From the NCBI GenBank assembly GCA_008692225.1, contig VICG01000002.1, positions 3,298,501 through 3,362,500 of the forward strand: a stretch of 64,000 bases of DNA, read 5' to 3'. The notes below the pieces were generated by a model. That model worked only from the letters and a program-made list of their open reading frames with translations. It did not search any database and was not told the origin of the DNA. Made by a program: the position numbers and the translations under genes. This document shows, one piece after another, positions 1 to 12,419 of this stretch; positions within the stretch are counted from its first letter, which is position 1; each line of letters starts with the position of its first letter. The DNA comes from Monilinia fructicola (Eukaryota; Ascomycota; Leotiomycetes; Helotiales; Sclerotiniaceae).

Positions 1-2838
1 TTTCTAATGGCGTGGCTGTCTTTGGGGACTTGGTGTAGCAACAACTGTAGGATATAGTTCATGTTGGTTCTATGGTCTAGTCAACCAAAGCTTCGCCAGT
101 TCTAGACTTTGGCCCTGCCAGGCTTAAACTGTTTCTCCCAATGATCTGACACACCGCGAGCGAAGAAAGCGACACATTCTATTTCATAGTGTTCTTCTTA
201 TCACGGAGTCTAGCAGCTGGGATGTTCTACGCGAAGATGTAGCTATCTGTCACATGCTGCCCGTCCCCAAATCTATTTTTCCATATGAATATTATGCGGA
301 AGTCCAAGTTTTCCACACGGCTTAACCAATTCGTCACCAACTTTCTAATACTTAAGGATCCTCTTTGGGAGCTCTAGATCCTTCAAATAACATTGCATGG
401 TATATGAAGATCACAGATTATGCGGCTTGATTTGCGCTCGAGTGATATGTATCAACTTTCAACTTCATGAACTCATAATCGGTCTCACCCTACGTACTTA
501 TTATTCTTCAATAATTACCAGCTGTGTGATCGACGCTCTATATGCTAGTGGCGACGAAAACATGTCAAGGAAACTCATACCATAACAACAAGCATTCATT
601 AATACCATCGACGTACAACTCGTGTTTTAAATCGCCAAGAAGATATGATACATCCAATCGTCACTGAAAGTATCAAGGTCAAAAATTCTCGAGCATCTTC
701 ATCCAAGTATTTCTAGCTTTGTTTGTCCAGCTTGAAGATATAATTAGTTTCTCATCATAAGCTGTAGACGTGTTTCGGACTTGTTACTCTGGCCCCTTCT
801 CATACTTCCTCTAGCTTTCATATCGCCCTTCAAGATGTATTGAAGTCTTCAGTGGGTTGAGTCGGCGTATTCGTATTATGATATACACCCTTGTGAGTTA
901 TTTTGGAACTGATTGCCAGAAATCTTCATCACTTCTATCTAAAGTGAGATCTTGACGTTACATACTCACTATCTTGTTGATGGCAGTCCTTCATACCGAC
1001 TTACGGGAAGTAAGACGCATCAAGTTGCGTGACTGCCTGGCGATAGTGAGAAAGTAGCAATGGATGATTAGTCACTTGCAATTTAATCTCTCATTTCTTC
1101 TTATCCTGCCAGCTGCCAACTTATGCATATTGGTAACAAGGTGTCATGCTTGTTGTCATTTCTTCTCTGTCCACCGCATCCTCCACCTCCTGCATATTCT
1201 ACTCTCCATGTAAAAACCTTGTCCCAACGCTCCACACTCCTCCGTAAACACTGGATGGGCATTCAAACTGCAAGTTTCGCCTTCTTGAGATGAAAGATCT
1301 CTAGGCCTCAAGAGTCGAGATTCTCACCCCGGGGCCCAGAACAAGATCTTGTGCTCAACTCACCATGCTATACTCTTCATGATACCGGGGAATATTGTAT
1401 ACACCCGCAAACCGCTTCAACGCTGGCCAATTTTTCATCCTAAGCTAAGTGCATCATGCAGCCTCACAGACACTTATCAAGAGCCAAGAAAAAGCCCACG
1501 GGAAATTCCTCCTCGATAATTAGTTACGTGCGTGTATGGTTTCTGGGTTGAGGTATAAAAACCAGCTCGCTTCGTCATACTCGCACCGTAATCATACACG
1601 AAGAAATGAAGATGTCGCGTTTCTCGTAAGTAGAGAGGTGAAAAAAGTGATATCTCTTCTACTTCAATCCTACCATGGAGTCAAGCAGATTGTATTCAAC
1701 TATAAAGTTTATTGTCAATATCACTCCTGTCAATTCATCATTCGTCCCTTATTTCTAACGTCGAAATCGTATGTATCCCGTCATGTCATCCATCCATTCA
1801 TTCCTTTCCGCTTTTCTGCAACTCTTGAATTCCATTAGTTGGGATTCCTCCCACCCTCGAACTGAAACCTCCAGATACGTTCCAAACATGAATTTTCCCT
1901 CAGATTACCGTTCTCATTACAAATACGGTTACCTGGACCTAGGAGAGAAGATCCGGGCAATATCTTCCTCGATTTAGTATAGTTGATCATACATAGTATA
2001 CATTACAGCTTTCATGGATAATACTTCTTAATCACAAAATCACAGACTCATTAGGGTAGCTAGAATCTCAAAAATATACGAAATTCAACGTTATGTTTGA
2101 CAGCCGTCAAGCTTTGCGCTCATTCATGATAATGATGATGACAATGATGATGTGATAATACAGCTCTTGCAATTTCTCCTGGGATAACACCGCGCATTTA
2201 ACGAACACTTGACCCATCACCTCAAAGGCTTTGATTGAAATATAAGGGAAATATTCCTACATCAATGAAACCCCCCATTAACCCAGAGCTACAGAGTCGC
2301 CCGAAAGATAGCCACTTAGGAATGATGATGCTGGTGGTGCAGAAGACTTTATCGCCCGTGTCATTTCATCTGCTCTCTTTCGCGAGCTGTATGAGGCCGT
2401 CATTGGGGTTGTGGGGGAAGAAGGTACGGGCTCAACTAAGACCTCTCTTCAACACTAAAACAGCAAAGATAGTAGCATTTCAATGTCGCTTTTGCCTTTT
2501 CTTGTTATCATATACATAGCTTGGGAAGGGAGAAGGGGTATAGAAAAATATATACGACGCTCTGGACATGGCCACAACTTTGTGAAGACCAGTTGTACGC
2601 TGTGTCCGTGAAGGTATGTTGTAACAGTGGGTTTATTTGATACCGGCGAAAGTGGCAGATCTGATTCTTTTTGATATTTGTCCTGTGTATGCTACCTACC
2701 ATGTATTCACCGGAATCGATACAGTGAAAAGACAAATTATACATGAGAAATATCCGTTAAATTCTTATATGCTAAAAATTTCATGCTAAATCGAACATCC
2801 CTTGCTGTGGGTCTCTATAGCATAACCCAATATGATCA
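1..2838. other. Intergenic, no supported gene
   Basis: No reading frame here is long or protein-like enough to call; the open frames are under about 100 codons and have no recognisable motif or splice pattern. The composition is ordinary and moderately AT-rich. Near 2126-2160 there is a small run of GATGATGA-type trinucleotide repeats. The segment lies beyond the 3' end of the minus-strand oxygenase-like gene, so it would hold its terminator and possibly the promoter of a gene outside the window. Confidence 0.5.
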
Positions 2839-3768
2839 TCAAGGACCAAAAACCAAACATCTAACCTCGATACTCTCTCTACCCTTCGCGCCTTCTGGTG
2901 TTCTAGGATCGACGAATGCAGTATGTGGTACCCTGCCACCTTGGACCTTAGTACCAGGCTTCAACGACTCGCTATCGAAACACTCCAGGAACAATCTCTC
3001 ATCATTCGTCATTCCAGACAAGTAATGCCATTTCTGTCCCTCGTTATATCGAATACCAGCCGTTTCGCCAGTTGTGCTTGGGTATCGGTGTTCAACCGGA
3101 ATGACATCTTCATCACTCGTGGTTGCGGAACTGGCGAATGCAAGTGCATTGCCCTGAACGGCCCCGTTGATAGGACGCCATACATTTATGATTCTGTATC
3201 GGCCCTGTAGGAGCTTGTCTGCCTCCTCCGGCAAATGACGACGTACACGTTGTTTGGCCGATTTTGACGTTTGATCAATGTGAACTCTCGCGACCGGACC
3301 CCGGTGAGCATTAGGATCTGATCGACGAACTGTATGATCGAAGATGAACACCTGATTCGAGCCTGGTACATTGTCCAAGATTAATTTCTCGACTTCTGGA
3401 TAATAATTTTTCTTTATCGACTCATCATCTCGAAATTCCTTTTCTGCAGACTCCGGAACTCCGAGGATGACTTCAAATGCATCTTTATCGAGATTGTAGT
3501 GGGATTCTATACCGCGGATATCGGTTATGGGAACTTGTATGTCAAAATCTCCAAAATTACGTTGGGGCTGTCCTTCAGGTGGTTCTTCGACGTAATTGAA
3601 AGGTACAGATCCGTCTTCTGGTGGTCTGAAATAATTGAGAGTGGCTGTTGTGTCACCACGGGGAATGTAGCTCGTATCTTTGGCGTGGATTTGACCAGCA
3701 GCCTCAATTCGAGAGGACTCTGAGAGGTTGTGGGCAGGTGTGTTGTGAAGGGGTGCTGCGGTAGTCAT
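2839..3768 (-). CDS. AsaB/CmcJ-family hydroxylase/desaturase-like protein
   Basis: A single-exon gene of 309 aa. The frame extends 35 codons upstream, but its first codon there is GTG; the first ATG is at 3768 (MTTAAPLHN), which I take as the start. The family includes the aspergillic-acid hydroxylase/desaturase AsaB and CmcJ-like proteins, usually 270-310 aa and resembling Fe(II)/2-oxoglutarate oxygenases. An HxD-like pair is visible at H163-D165 (ARVHIDQ), followed by RYRIINVWRP near residue 190 and a distal VPHTAFVDPR with H282 and R289, which could complete a metal and cosubstrate site. Members often modify small secondary metabolites, but no cluster partner (NRPS, PKS, P450) is next to it, so the substrate is unknown. 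The family call is from recognition of these motifs; the reaction is inference. Confidence 0.8.
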   Translation of the reverse strand: MTTAAPLHNTPAHNLSESSRIEAAGQIHAKDTSYIPRGDTTATLNYFRPPEDGSVPFNYVEEPPEGQPQRNFGDFDIQVPITDIRGIESHYNLDKDAFEVILGVPESAEKEFRDDESIKKNYYPEVEKLILDNVPGSNQVFIFDHTVRRSDPNAHRGPVARVHIDQTSKSAKQRVRRHLPEEADKLLQGRYRIINVWRPINGAVQGNALAFASSATTSDEDVIPVEHRYPSTTGETAGIRYNEGQKWHYLSGMTNDERLFLECFDSESLKPGTKVQGGRVPHTAFVDPRTPEGAKGRESIEVRCLVFGP

Positions 3769-5980
3769 GATGTGAAAGTGTCGATGTAGAAGGGGGCTTG
3801 GTTGAAATTGGATAGGTCTCGGCAGTGATCCTATAAATTGTGCTTTGATCGTATTGAAGAATTGTAATCCCACAACTTTTGTGGAGGTGAGTAGATGTGT
3901 ATCTGTATATTGAATTGCCTATCCTGTGATGAATGTAAATAGAATAGAACGTGTTAGTGGCGACAGTTATATAGCTTGGACAAACAGCTGGAAAATACGA
4001 GTAGCCATTGTGATATTGTAAGCATTGAAAACATGGCAGTGTGAGCACGTCATGAAAGCCTTAGAAATCGAGTGGTAGATTAGTAGAATATGCCTTATTA
4101 CCGTTGAATTATGTACGCCCTCCCCAAAATCCGAGGAAAAGATGACTATTCACGGTTTATCACGCCATGCGGCAACTGAATGACTGGTTGGAAATGCCCG
4201 CGACATCTGAGTCTCCATCTTGGAGGTTGCACTTTGACAATCGGGTTGAGGGTTACGAATAAGTAATTATTAAGCTCCTGCAGCTAGCTTAGTGGATGAC
4301 AAATACTACCAAGTCCAATCAGATACACCAGATGCTTATTAAGCCATTAGCTGCATTGTAATTGCCGAATTTACCCCAGATTCGCTCATGGCTCTAGGAC
4401 AAAATGAAGCAGGTTCTTATTATTATAAGGTTAGTTGACTTTGCGACTTCTCGAGTAGATGTATGTGCTCACTAATGAGGAACACGTGTTATTCATCTTC
4501 CTCTTTTGCCCCTGATGCAAGACTACATCGTACTACACAGTGATTACTTCAAAGCGACGATGCTCTTATAAGAATGAGTGGAACAGCATAGAGTCAATCA
4601 TTGAAATATAGTACAGTATGTCATCATAGATGGGTGTATGTATACGCGAGCTAAAAGGGGGAGGGGTAGATAGAAAACGATCGATGCATATATAACAAGG
4701 CTTTGAAACACGCGGATTGATACTTGCTCACCTAATTCACAAGGCTGAGGGCATTCTGCTTATTTGCTTACTAGATACAATGAATTTATCATTGTACAGT
4801 ATGTTTTCAAGGATGGGGTGGATTTCGAGTTTGACTTTCGAGTTTGTCTTGATCTTAATCCCTGACATGGGGAATTTGACAAAAGGGATATGTGATTAAC
4901 CCAGAAAATTAGGTATCGCTCATCGATACTTGGTAGTTTTTGGTAAATTGAGTAGCAGCAATAGTCTGTCATTTTTCACGAAGTGGCATTAGCATTGTCT
5001 TTCTCTTGATCGTACTCTGTTAGCTCATAGGCCCTTGATCCTCATCATAAGAGCAAACATGATGGCTGAAAGTCAGGAGGACGATCGGTTCATGGAATGA
5101 GCCGTTGGTTTTGTCAGTCCACGTGTACGCCGCAACAAATCTTATATATATGTTCCATGAGACCAATGCAAGCTCAAGAGGTAGGTCTATAGATATGTAT
5201 GGTACCTAGATGATTCAAATACTTAGATAGAGATATAGCTCAAGGCAGTTAAAACTAGTTCACTGCATAAAGGTGTTGTCCAAATCTGCGGCAACTCCAT
5301 CCATACATAGCGTTTGCTATAGAAGAAGTCTACTGAGTTGGTAAAGGTTTTTGTATGCCTGTTCTAACGAATGGAGGAATGTTGCAAGGAGAAGCGATAA
5401 ACTCTTCTCAAGGGGTAATTAACTGTAGCTGGAGAACTATAGCGTTGTTTAGAGGTAGCAAGTCGGAACTATAGTTGTTAATTTGAGCCTGTATGAAGAC
5501 AGTAGCGTCTAGCTGCTAGTGAGCTTAGGGGTCTCTCTCTCTCTCTCTCTCTCTCCCTCTCTGTTTATGGGGTGGAATAGGGTCACGAAACGTATATGGA
5601 CATAAAGCCAGTCATATATGGGAAAACAAGAAATAAAATGTGTTGAATTCAAAATATGGGATAAATTACGGTTCAGCCGTTGTGTTTCAAAGATGCACTA
5701 TTTACTAAGCGAAACCATTCAGCCAATTATAATGCTTCCCTCAAATTCCCTGTAAATTAAGTTAATCGGATGTAAACAAACCGCCTCGTCGCATCTCGAA
5801 TATTCAAAGATCATAAAACATCATTTTGCGACAATATTCACAACGAAACATACGCACTTCCGCATAAGATGAAGTTATCAGAATAACTTGGTATTGGTTG
5901 ATCTCCATAGATCTACCTTCATTATAACTTATAAAGCAGAGGTTCTCACACGTCTATCGCGCGCTTGCGCATTCATTGTT
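3769..5980. other. Intergenic between divergent genes; CT microsatellite
   Basis: No gene is supported. The stretch separates the minus-strand oxygenase-like gene from the plus-strand AT-hook gene and must contain both promoters. The clearest local feature is a CT dinucleotide run at about 5531-5563. Confidence 0.5.
5531..5563. repeat. (CT)n microsatellite
   Basis: An almost pure CT dinucleotide run interrupted by one CCC, about 420 bp upstream of the AT-hook gene start. Pyrimidine tracts are common in fungal promoters; no further function is claimed. Confidence 0.85.
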
Positions 5981-8900
5981 ATGATGGTGCGATACAGCAT
6001 GGATGAAGCTTCGTTATCATCTCCAGATCCCCTCGCCGACTCCTTGACATATCAGGCACCTCCAAGTACGAAACCACGAAAGACGCCCTCATCGCGTCTC
6101 TCATTGCCATTACAAGGCAGTTCTCCGAAAAAGCAAATATTTGAGTTGGATGTAGGAAATACATTATCACCACAAAAGATCAGGGTTACTGTAGAGGCTG
6201 AAGATTCGGATAGCGAGGATGATCATGCAAATCTTAGACCTCATAATATGAGCTCTCCTACACCTGCGCCAATACCTCGACGAATAGAGCGAACGACGAC
6301 GACAACAGTGCCCTTGCGGGGACTCTCGGACTCGGAGAACGATAATAGTATCAGGTATGAAGTGACACCCAAAAGGCGCAGAGGTCGACCAAGAAAATCA
6401 GATACTCCGGTCAGAAGAGCAGGTACCCCAATTCGAGTTGGAAAGCGAGGACGAAAAAGTACTGGGGGAAAGATAGACAATCAAGGCCCAGATTCCGACA
6501 ACGAAGAAGGTCCAGTAGCCAATTCCAGATCGCGGTCGAAGTCCACAAAGGATAGCAAAAAGACGACACCTCGTAAGAGAAAAGCCGTTTCTGATCTGGT
6601 CCCGTCAAGTGTTGTTAAGAAAGCTCGTGGTAGGGCAAGGTCCAAGCTACGAGAAGAAATACGACTATCGGATGGAAGTGATGCGGCAGAGCAGGTAAAA
6701 GTTCCCAGTACCGAGCCGAAATTGGCAGAGGCTGAAACTCATGAGGAATTGACGCCGGAAGAGATGGATCTTTTGGCAACCATCGACGCCAATTCTCGAA
6801 GTCCAGTTTCCCCATACCCAGCCTTTCAATCTACGTCAACCTTCCCAAGCAGTGAAGATATACAGGAAGATATTGTTATCGCAAGGTTTCACCCTGGGGA
6901 AGAAACACCTCCGACAACAGGTTGGTCAAGCATTATGGAGACCTCTCAACTCCCAAATCCATCAAATAATGCACAAGAGGAAACGAGTCCCCTGGGTGAA
7001 AGTTTGAAGAGTGCAGCTCTATCTCCGGTACCAAATAGGCTTGTTGAGAACGATGACGAGAATGGCGGTTATGGAGGGGATGGCTTTGACGATGAGACAG
7101 ATGAAGATTTCGACGAAACGCGTGATGTGGGACAATTTTCCGACATGCCAAATGGTGCTATTGGAGAAATACAGGAAGAGGATTTTGAAGAGGATTTCGA
7201 AGATGAAATGGCCGACGATGTTGATCATAGGCCTGAATTTGACACCATCATGGAGAGTGAGGGGTTTAGCCTGATATCGCTCAATTCTGTACCGTCGTTG
7301 AGAAAACCCATGAACGGACTAATTCAAGATGAGGGACAAAGCTCGGCCGCACGCCCGCAAAACAAAAATATCCTATCAGTTCAAAATAAAGTCCTGGACA
7401 ACTCATTCTCAAGTATAGCCCCAGAAATTCTTGAAGCTGCAACACCAGGCAGAAACTCTAAGGTTCCCCACATCCTCCGGGTTCAAAATGCTCGAATAAA
7501 TGATTCGTTCTCAAGTATACCCCCTGAAATTCTTGATGCCGCAACTCCAGCGCCTGCACGAAAGAATGGCGTTGAGATGTTACAACCAGAGAGCTCCTCG
7601 ATAGTCGAAGAAAATGTGGCTGGCTATGCTGATAGCAAGAGCCCGTCAGAACCCCCGATCATGCCCCCAACAAAAACAGGTGGATCACGCGAGAATTCGC
7701 TTCCTGCCAAATCCGCAGCTCCTCATGCTAACACTCCACGGCTGATGCGCCAGGCACCGCTTCGACCAAGTTCAATCAAAAAGCCAGAGTCTATCTCCAA
7801 AGAAGTCTCCCGGCCATCACAAAACCAACCTAAATTTTCGCACCTCGCAACATCTTTGAAAGCATCCAAATCACCGTCGCCCCCAGTCAAAGAGCCCAGG
7901 CAGTCAGCTTCAATCAAAGAAACTGAAGGGACTGAGGATGAGCCATTAGTCAGTCAACCTGCGGCACAACCAACGGATGAGTCCTTAGTCAACTCCCAAA
8001 TCCAATCCTCACCGCCAGCTATTACCTCACGCAGATTTACCTATACAGCACATCTTCAACAGCAAAAACAGACGAACCCGAAGATGACACAAACTCCGGA
8101 AATCATCTTTTCATCCCCTACATTACCACCCCCTATTCAGCCTTCAAGACAACCATCTGAAAGGCCAGAGTCTTCCAACACAAATGCATCCTCACCAGCT
8201 GAGAAGGCCGGTCGTATTTTGCAAGATATCGTTATACCATCATCATTGCCAAGGAGTAGATCGGAAAGTCTAGCCAGTCCCTTTAAAAGTCCCGCGATGG
8301 GAAGAAGATCTAGTTCAAGCATATACCCAGATGTCAATGTTAATGGTTCCATGCCTAGTGAGCAACCCCAAACATCGCTAGCAAATATCGACCCTAGCGG
8401 CGATTCAATTTCACAACATTCGCGAAGAAGAAGCTGGAGCAGACCCGTTCTTGATGAAGATCCATTTGCCGGTAATGGGGCAACACAAAAACGTCCACCT
8501 ACGGATAAAAGTCAAAGCTTAAATCTTGAGCTACCTAGTAGCCGTCGTATGTCAGTTTCGTTGAATGCGGCTGTTGTTCCTCAGCATGAGTCGTCAAGAA
8601 CATCAAACTCTAAAAATATGCAACCTGAAGAAGCGAGCCGTAATGGTGCTTCTAAAAAGGCAGTACTACTCGCGTCATCCACAGAGAAGAAAGATGCGGA
8701 TGCAAAAGGCTCTTCAAGTTCTTTGAATAAAAAGTGGATTGCAGAACGAGCTGCTGTAAGCAAAAGGATCTCTGCAGCTAAATCCAGTGAGGTCATGGTT
8801 CTAAGTTCTGATGATGACGATGACGACGATGATGATGACGATGGCGACGACGATGATGACTACAATGGCAAAGTCCCTGTTTCTGAAGAAAAGCAGGAAA

Positions 8901-10411
8901 CTGCACCTGAAACACAAAATGTTAAACATGAAGGGTATATCAATGATAGAGATGAAGAAGACTACGAAGATGATGAAAGTTTTGGACTTTTACTGGAAAC
9001 GCTAGATGCTTCTAATCAGGAAGACCAGCTCCATTCCGATAAGTCCGACAATGTAGAAAATCCCAGACGAGCCAAAATTCCTAGTCCGCGGAGGACAAAC
9101 AGCAAGCATTTAGCCTATAGTGACGAGTTAGCTAGCTTATCCCCAAACCGTGACGCAAACGCTCCGCCGGTCAAAGAGCCCTCACCAAAAGGCGTTTCAA
9201 AGGAGGTTGATGTACAAAGCAAATCTCAAACTGATCTTCAAACCGATGGCGATGAGACACTTGATTTATCTCAATGGCAGATACCGCAGAAACAGAATTT
9301 CCAGCCTAAGATTCGTAGCATAAGCAGTATTAGGAATAATATCTCTGCGCTTTTACGATCATCGCCGTTGGGAGGACTTCCAACTCTTTCCAATAGAGAA
9401 AGAGCTGAAGGAGAATCGTCCAAAGAAGTGCCAATCCCTCAGAAATCGTATCGTAAACCACCACAAAACAATTCATCGGGCAATACAGAGAAAGAAACAA
9501 GTTCATTTGCACCAATTCCTCAGAAAATGGATTTCCAGCCTCGAGTCCGTAAGACTGGTGAAGCACCACAATCTGCGCCCTTCTCTCAACCAACGACGTT
9601 GGGCATCTTCGGAAAACTGGGAGCGTCTAGGACAAATCTCCCAACTCCAGATACATCATCATCATCTCTGGTCGGTACTCTAACCAATACACCACCTAGC
9701 AGAAGCAACAAGCTCAAACCTCAACCTGTGCAACAGGACACCCTTCAGAATTCCTCATCTCAACTCCCGACATCTACAACATCCGCACCCATTAACACAA
9801 AAGAGAATGGCGAACTCCACAACCCAAAACCAAAATGGACAGAACACCGCCTCGAAGCTCCTATTCCCCCCTCCCCTACAAAATCTATCCTCCGTTCCCC
9901 CCAACGTTCCATTGACCCTCCTTCCCAACCGTCCCCCAGCAAAAACGTCGTCTTTGCTTCCTCTTCTCCGCAGCCTAGTTCGCCCTTAACACCTCAACTG
10001 TCTCCCACACACTGGACGCGCGATCACTGGCTCCTCCTCGATTCTATATTACAAACATGGAAACCCGAGAACCAGAATGATAAGGATGTAGACCTCAATA
10101 CTACCAGCGATACATCTAAATACGGAAGACGAAACTCGACTCGGGTCATTAGTAGATTGTTGGGGAAGACGATAAATCTCAAAGATAAAGGCGTGGGCAT
10201 TGGTGATGGCGGCGTGAGAGTATTTAAAAATGGGAGCAGCAAAAGGGGGGGTGATATAGGGAATGAGAGGATGAGATTGGAACAGTGGCATTTAGAGGCG
10301 GTAGATGAATTTAGGGGTGAGGTTCCAGGGTGGGATGAAGCAGTTGTGGCGAAGAGGGTTTTTGCGCTTTTGGTGGGCGAAGAGAGGAGGAGGAGGGGGA
10401 TTATTGATTAA
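5981..10411 (+). CDS. Large disordered AT-hook DNA-binding-like protein
   Basis: One uninterrupted frame. It is open from 5888, but the MM pair at 5981-5986 opens the more protein-like part (VRYSMDEASLSSPDPL), giving about 1476 aa; the upstream 31 residues are doubtful. A canonical AT-hook core (RRRGRPRKS, residues about 131-140) is followed by two hook-like basic patches, GKRGRKS (about 154) and KARGRARSK (about 213). Most of the rest is Ser/Pro/acidic and predicted disordered. Two near-identical segments (SFSSIxPEILxAATP, about residues 473 and 507) and a repeated IPQKxxFQP motif (near 9285 and 9520, with a weaker copy near 9430) may be docking motifs. An Asp run lies at about residues 943-960. 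A conserved-looking C-terminal block begins near residue 1344 (HWTRDHWLLLDSIL). It resembles fungal proteins labelled AT DNA binding protein. A nuclear chromatin role is inferred; no enzymatic domain is seen. Confidence 0.8.
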   Translation: MMVRYSMDEASLSSPDPLADSLTYQAPPSTKPRKTPSSRLSLPLQGSSPKKQIFELDVGNTLSPQKIRVTVEAEDSDSEDDHANLRPHNMSSPTPAPIPRRIERTTTTTVPLRGLSDSENDNSIRYEVTPKRRRGRPRKSDTPVRRAGTPIRVGKRGRKSTGGKIDNQGPDSDNEEGPVANSRSRSKSTKDSKKTTPRKRKAVSDLVPSSVVKKARGRARSKLREEIRLSDGSDAAEQVKVPSTEPKLAEAETHEELTPEEMDLLATIDANSRSPVSPYPAFQSTSTFPSSEDIQEDIVIARFHPGEETPPTTGWSSIMETSQLPNPSNNAQEETSPLGESLKSAALSPVPNRLVENDDENGGYGGDGFDDETDEDFDETRDVGQFSDMPNGAIGEIQEEDFEEDFEDEMADDVDHRPEFDTIMESEGFSLISLNSVPSLRKPMNGLIQDEGQSSAARPQNKNILSVQNKVLDNSFSSIAPEILEAATPGRNSKVPHILRVQNARINDSFSSIPPEILDAATPAPARKNGVEMLQPESSSIVEENVAGYADSKSPSEPPIMPPTKTGGSRENSLPAKSAAPHANTPRLMRQAPLRPSSIKKPESISKEVSRPSQNQPKFSHLATSLKASKSPSPPVKEPRQSASIKETEGTEDEPLVSQPAAQPTDESLVNSQIQSSPPAITSRRFTYTAHLQQQKQTNPKMTQTPEIIFSSPTLPPPIQPSRQPSERPESSNTNASSPAEKAGRILQDIVIPSSLPRSRSESLASPFKSPAMGRRSSSSIYPDVNVNGSMPSEQPQTSLANIDPSGDSISQHSRRRSWSRPVLDEDPFAGNGATQKRPPTDKSQSLNLELPSSRRMSVSLNAAVVPQHESSRTSNSKNMQPEEASRNGASKKAVLLASSTEKKDADAKGSSSSLNKKWIAERAAVSKRISAAKSSEVMVLSSDDDDDDDDDDDGDDDDDYNGKVPVSEEKQETAPETQNVKHEGYINDRDEEDYEDDESFGLLLETLDASNQEDQLHSDKSDNVENPRRAKIPSPRRTNSKHLAYSDELASLSPNRDANAPPVKEPSPKGVSKEVDVQSKSQTDLQTDGDETLDLSQWQIPQKQNFQPKIRSISSIRNNISALLRSSPLGGLPTLSNRERAEGESSKEVPIPQKSYRKPPQNNSSGNTEKETSSFAPIPQKMDFQPRVRKTGEAPQSAPFSQPTTLGIFGKLGASRTNLPTPDTSSSSLVGTLTNTPPSRSNKLKPQPVQQDTLQNSSSQLPTSTTSAPINTKENGELHNPKPKWTEHRLEAPIPPSPTKSILRSPQRSIDPPSQPSPSKNVVFASSSPQPSSPLTPQLSPTHWTRDHWLLLDSILQTWKPENQNDKDVDLNTTSDTSKYGRRNSTRVISRLLGKTINLKDKGVGIGDGGVRVFKNGSSKRGGDIGNERMRLEQWHLEAVDEFRGEVPGWDEAVVAKRVFALLVGEERRRRGIID

Positions 10412-10993
10412 TTACCTGGGTCTTGGATACATTACGGCAATTCGTTCTGCTTGGGATTTTGGGTATGTGTTTGGTGTGGTTTGGGTTAGCGATTACGTTT
10501 CTGGATCGACAGCCGCCATTTCTTTTGTTCTGTGAATATGTATGTATATTTTGGAACCTATGATTGGTTTTGTGCCTGAATCTGTTTGTGGCAGTTTGGA
10601 GTCAAGGAACGATAGGATACCGGGATAACATGCAAGCATGATTTTGGGATTTTTGCGAAGCGAATGCAAAAGCGAAAGGTTGCGTGCATATTCTACTGGT
10701 TATTGGGAGGAACGCAGTTCCTAGCTGTGCATATTATTGTCGAAAGCCATTTTATGGCAGGATAACGGACAACTAAATACAGAAAATTTTCACATCCTGA
10801 TCTTGTATCGCGATTTTGCAGTAGTGCTCGCCCATTAATTCCTGCAAGCATAAGAAAGCCAGATCTTATCTAGTCTTCAGAGTGGGAGCCATTGCGTATC
10901 ATTTCATTTCATTTGCCCTCGTTCGATCTTTGCGCCGTTATAATACAAGTATACTGCATTATCTGCTCCCCATCTAACCTGCAATCCACCGAC
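10412..10993. other. Convergent 3' intergenic region
   Basis: About 580 bp between the 3' ends of the AT-hook gene (+) and RPN6 (-). It contains no reading frame of note. It should carry the two transcript ends; no single terminator can be pinpointed. Confidence 0.5.
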
Positions 10994-12419
10994 CTACTCC
11001 AACAGACTCGCTTGATTGGTATAAAGCACATCAACAACACTGCTTAGCTTCTCGATTGTCGCCAAAGCTGCATCGTATCCTACATCCCTCTCAGTTTCAT
11101 CATAAATAATCAAACATCCAGCCCCTTGATCCAATACACCAATAATCACTTTGTCGAGAATCATCTGTGATAACTTTCTCTCCACTTGCTGTGTATCAAG
11201 ACCAACCATCTTGGCGATGTGGGCGATTTCTACACGGGAAAAGGGCTCGATTACTTTGATTAGATTCTGTTCCAACATGGCATCGTAGAGACGGCGGAGA
11301 TGATTGCGGATGAAAGTGTCGGAGCCGAGTTCGTGGCGATAGTCACCGAGAGCCTTTTCGTATTCCTCCAAAGAACGATTGGAGTGGGCACGGGCAACAG
11401 CTTTCATGGCTTCGAGGTTCTTGCCTGCATATTTAATGGCTTGTTTAGATGTCATGAGCTGATTGACATCGTCGGCAAGGTTAAGCATGATTTTGCAAAG
11501 GAGCATGTATTGAAGAGCTGCAGTAGCTTTTTCCGGTTCATCTTGTGTGTGGTATCCATCTAGAGCTTCAATGAAGTAGGAGAATGCGGTATTGAAATCT
11601 TTGTCTTCGGCGTGGAGTTTTCCAGATTGCATATCGAGACCGGCTTGGAGAAGAGGGGGCGTATACACGGATGCAGCACTTGTTCGAGCGGCGGTGAGTG
11701 CGGCGCGACCCTTGGCTGTGTTTCCTAAGGCATGATAAACGCGGGACTCAAGGAGTTGGACTTCGACGAGGACAAGTTTATCATCGAGACGCTTGAGCTC
11801 ACGGAGGAGACTGTTAATGAGTGTGAGGGCATCATAGTAGGATTGCTTGATCATGTAAAGGCTAACGAGACGAGTTTCAAGATTCTGTCTTAAGAAACCA
11901 CGACGTTCAGAGGTGGCCCATTCGATGCATGATTTTGTAACGGTAATCTGGGTATCTGTTGTGTTGGGGATGGCATTGAAGAGGTCTAAAAGTTGTCGCA
12001 CTAGAATGAAGCTCTATTAGCGGAGTCCTAGCCTTTATATCACACCGATTGCTATCTACCCAGACGTAGAAGCTCTCCATCATATTTTCCGTACCTAACT
12101 TTGCTGTTTTGGCCTTTGCGAATGATGATAACACCGTCCGGCTTGTTGTAATCAGATCTACCAACTCCTCCGCTTTCCTACACGCGCATCAGTAAATTTC
12201 TCATTTTAGATCGAACCCTGTGATGTACTCCACTCACTTCTCATCTCGATACAGTTCTCCTAAGCTAACCAAGGCAATTTCATATTCTCGAACAGAAGCT
12301 TCTGAGGTTACTGAAGGTGGTTTGGAGATGATTTCCTTATATTGTGCCTCTGCTTTTCTTGGATCTGTCTTTGCCAGCTTTTGGGCTTCTTGTATCCTCA
12401 ACGATTCTGCTGGTGCCAT
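10994..12419 (-). CDS. RPN6: 26S proteasome lid subunit RPN6 (PSMD11)
   Basis: Three exons on the minus strand: 12419-12238, 12177-12095 and 12000-10994. Introns use GTGAGT...GTGTAG and GTACGG...TCTAG; the joints read RDEK-KAEELVDLI and KL-VRQLLDLF, restoring a continuous 423-aa protein, close to the roughly 420-435 aa usual for RPN6. The N-terminal part is a run of TPR-like helices; the C-terminal third is a PCI/winged-helix domain (including HIAKMVGLDTQQVERKLSQMI). In the known complex RPN6 clamps the lid to the 20S core by contacting alpha-ring subunits and is needed for 26S stability. It is divergent from SOF1 across a 322-bp shared upstream region. No abnormality is seen. Confidence 0.95.
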
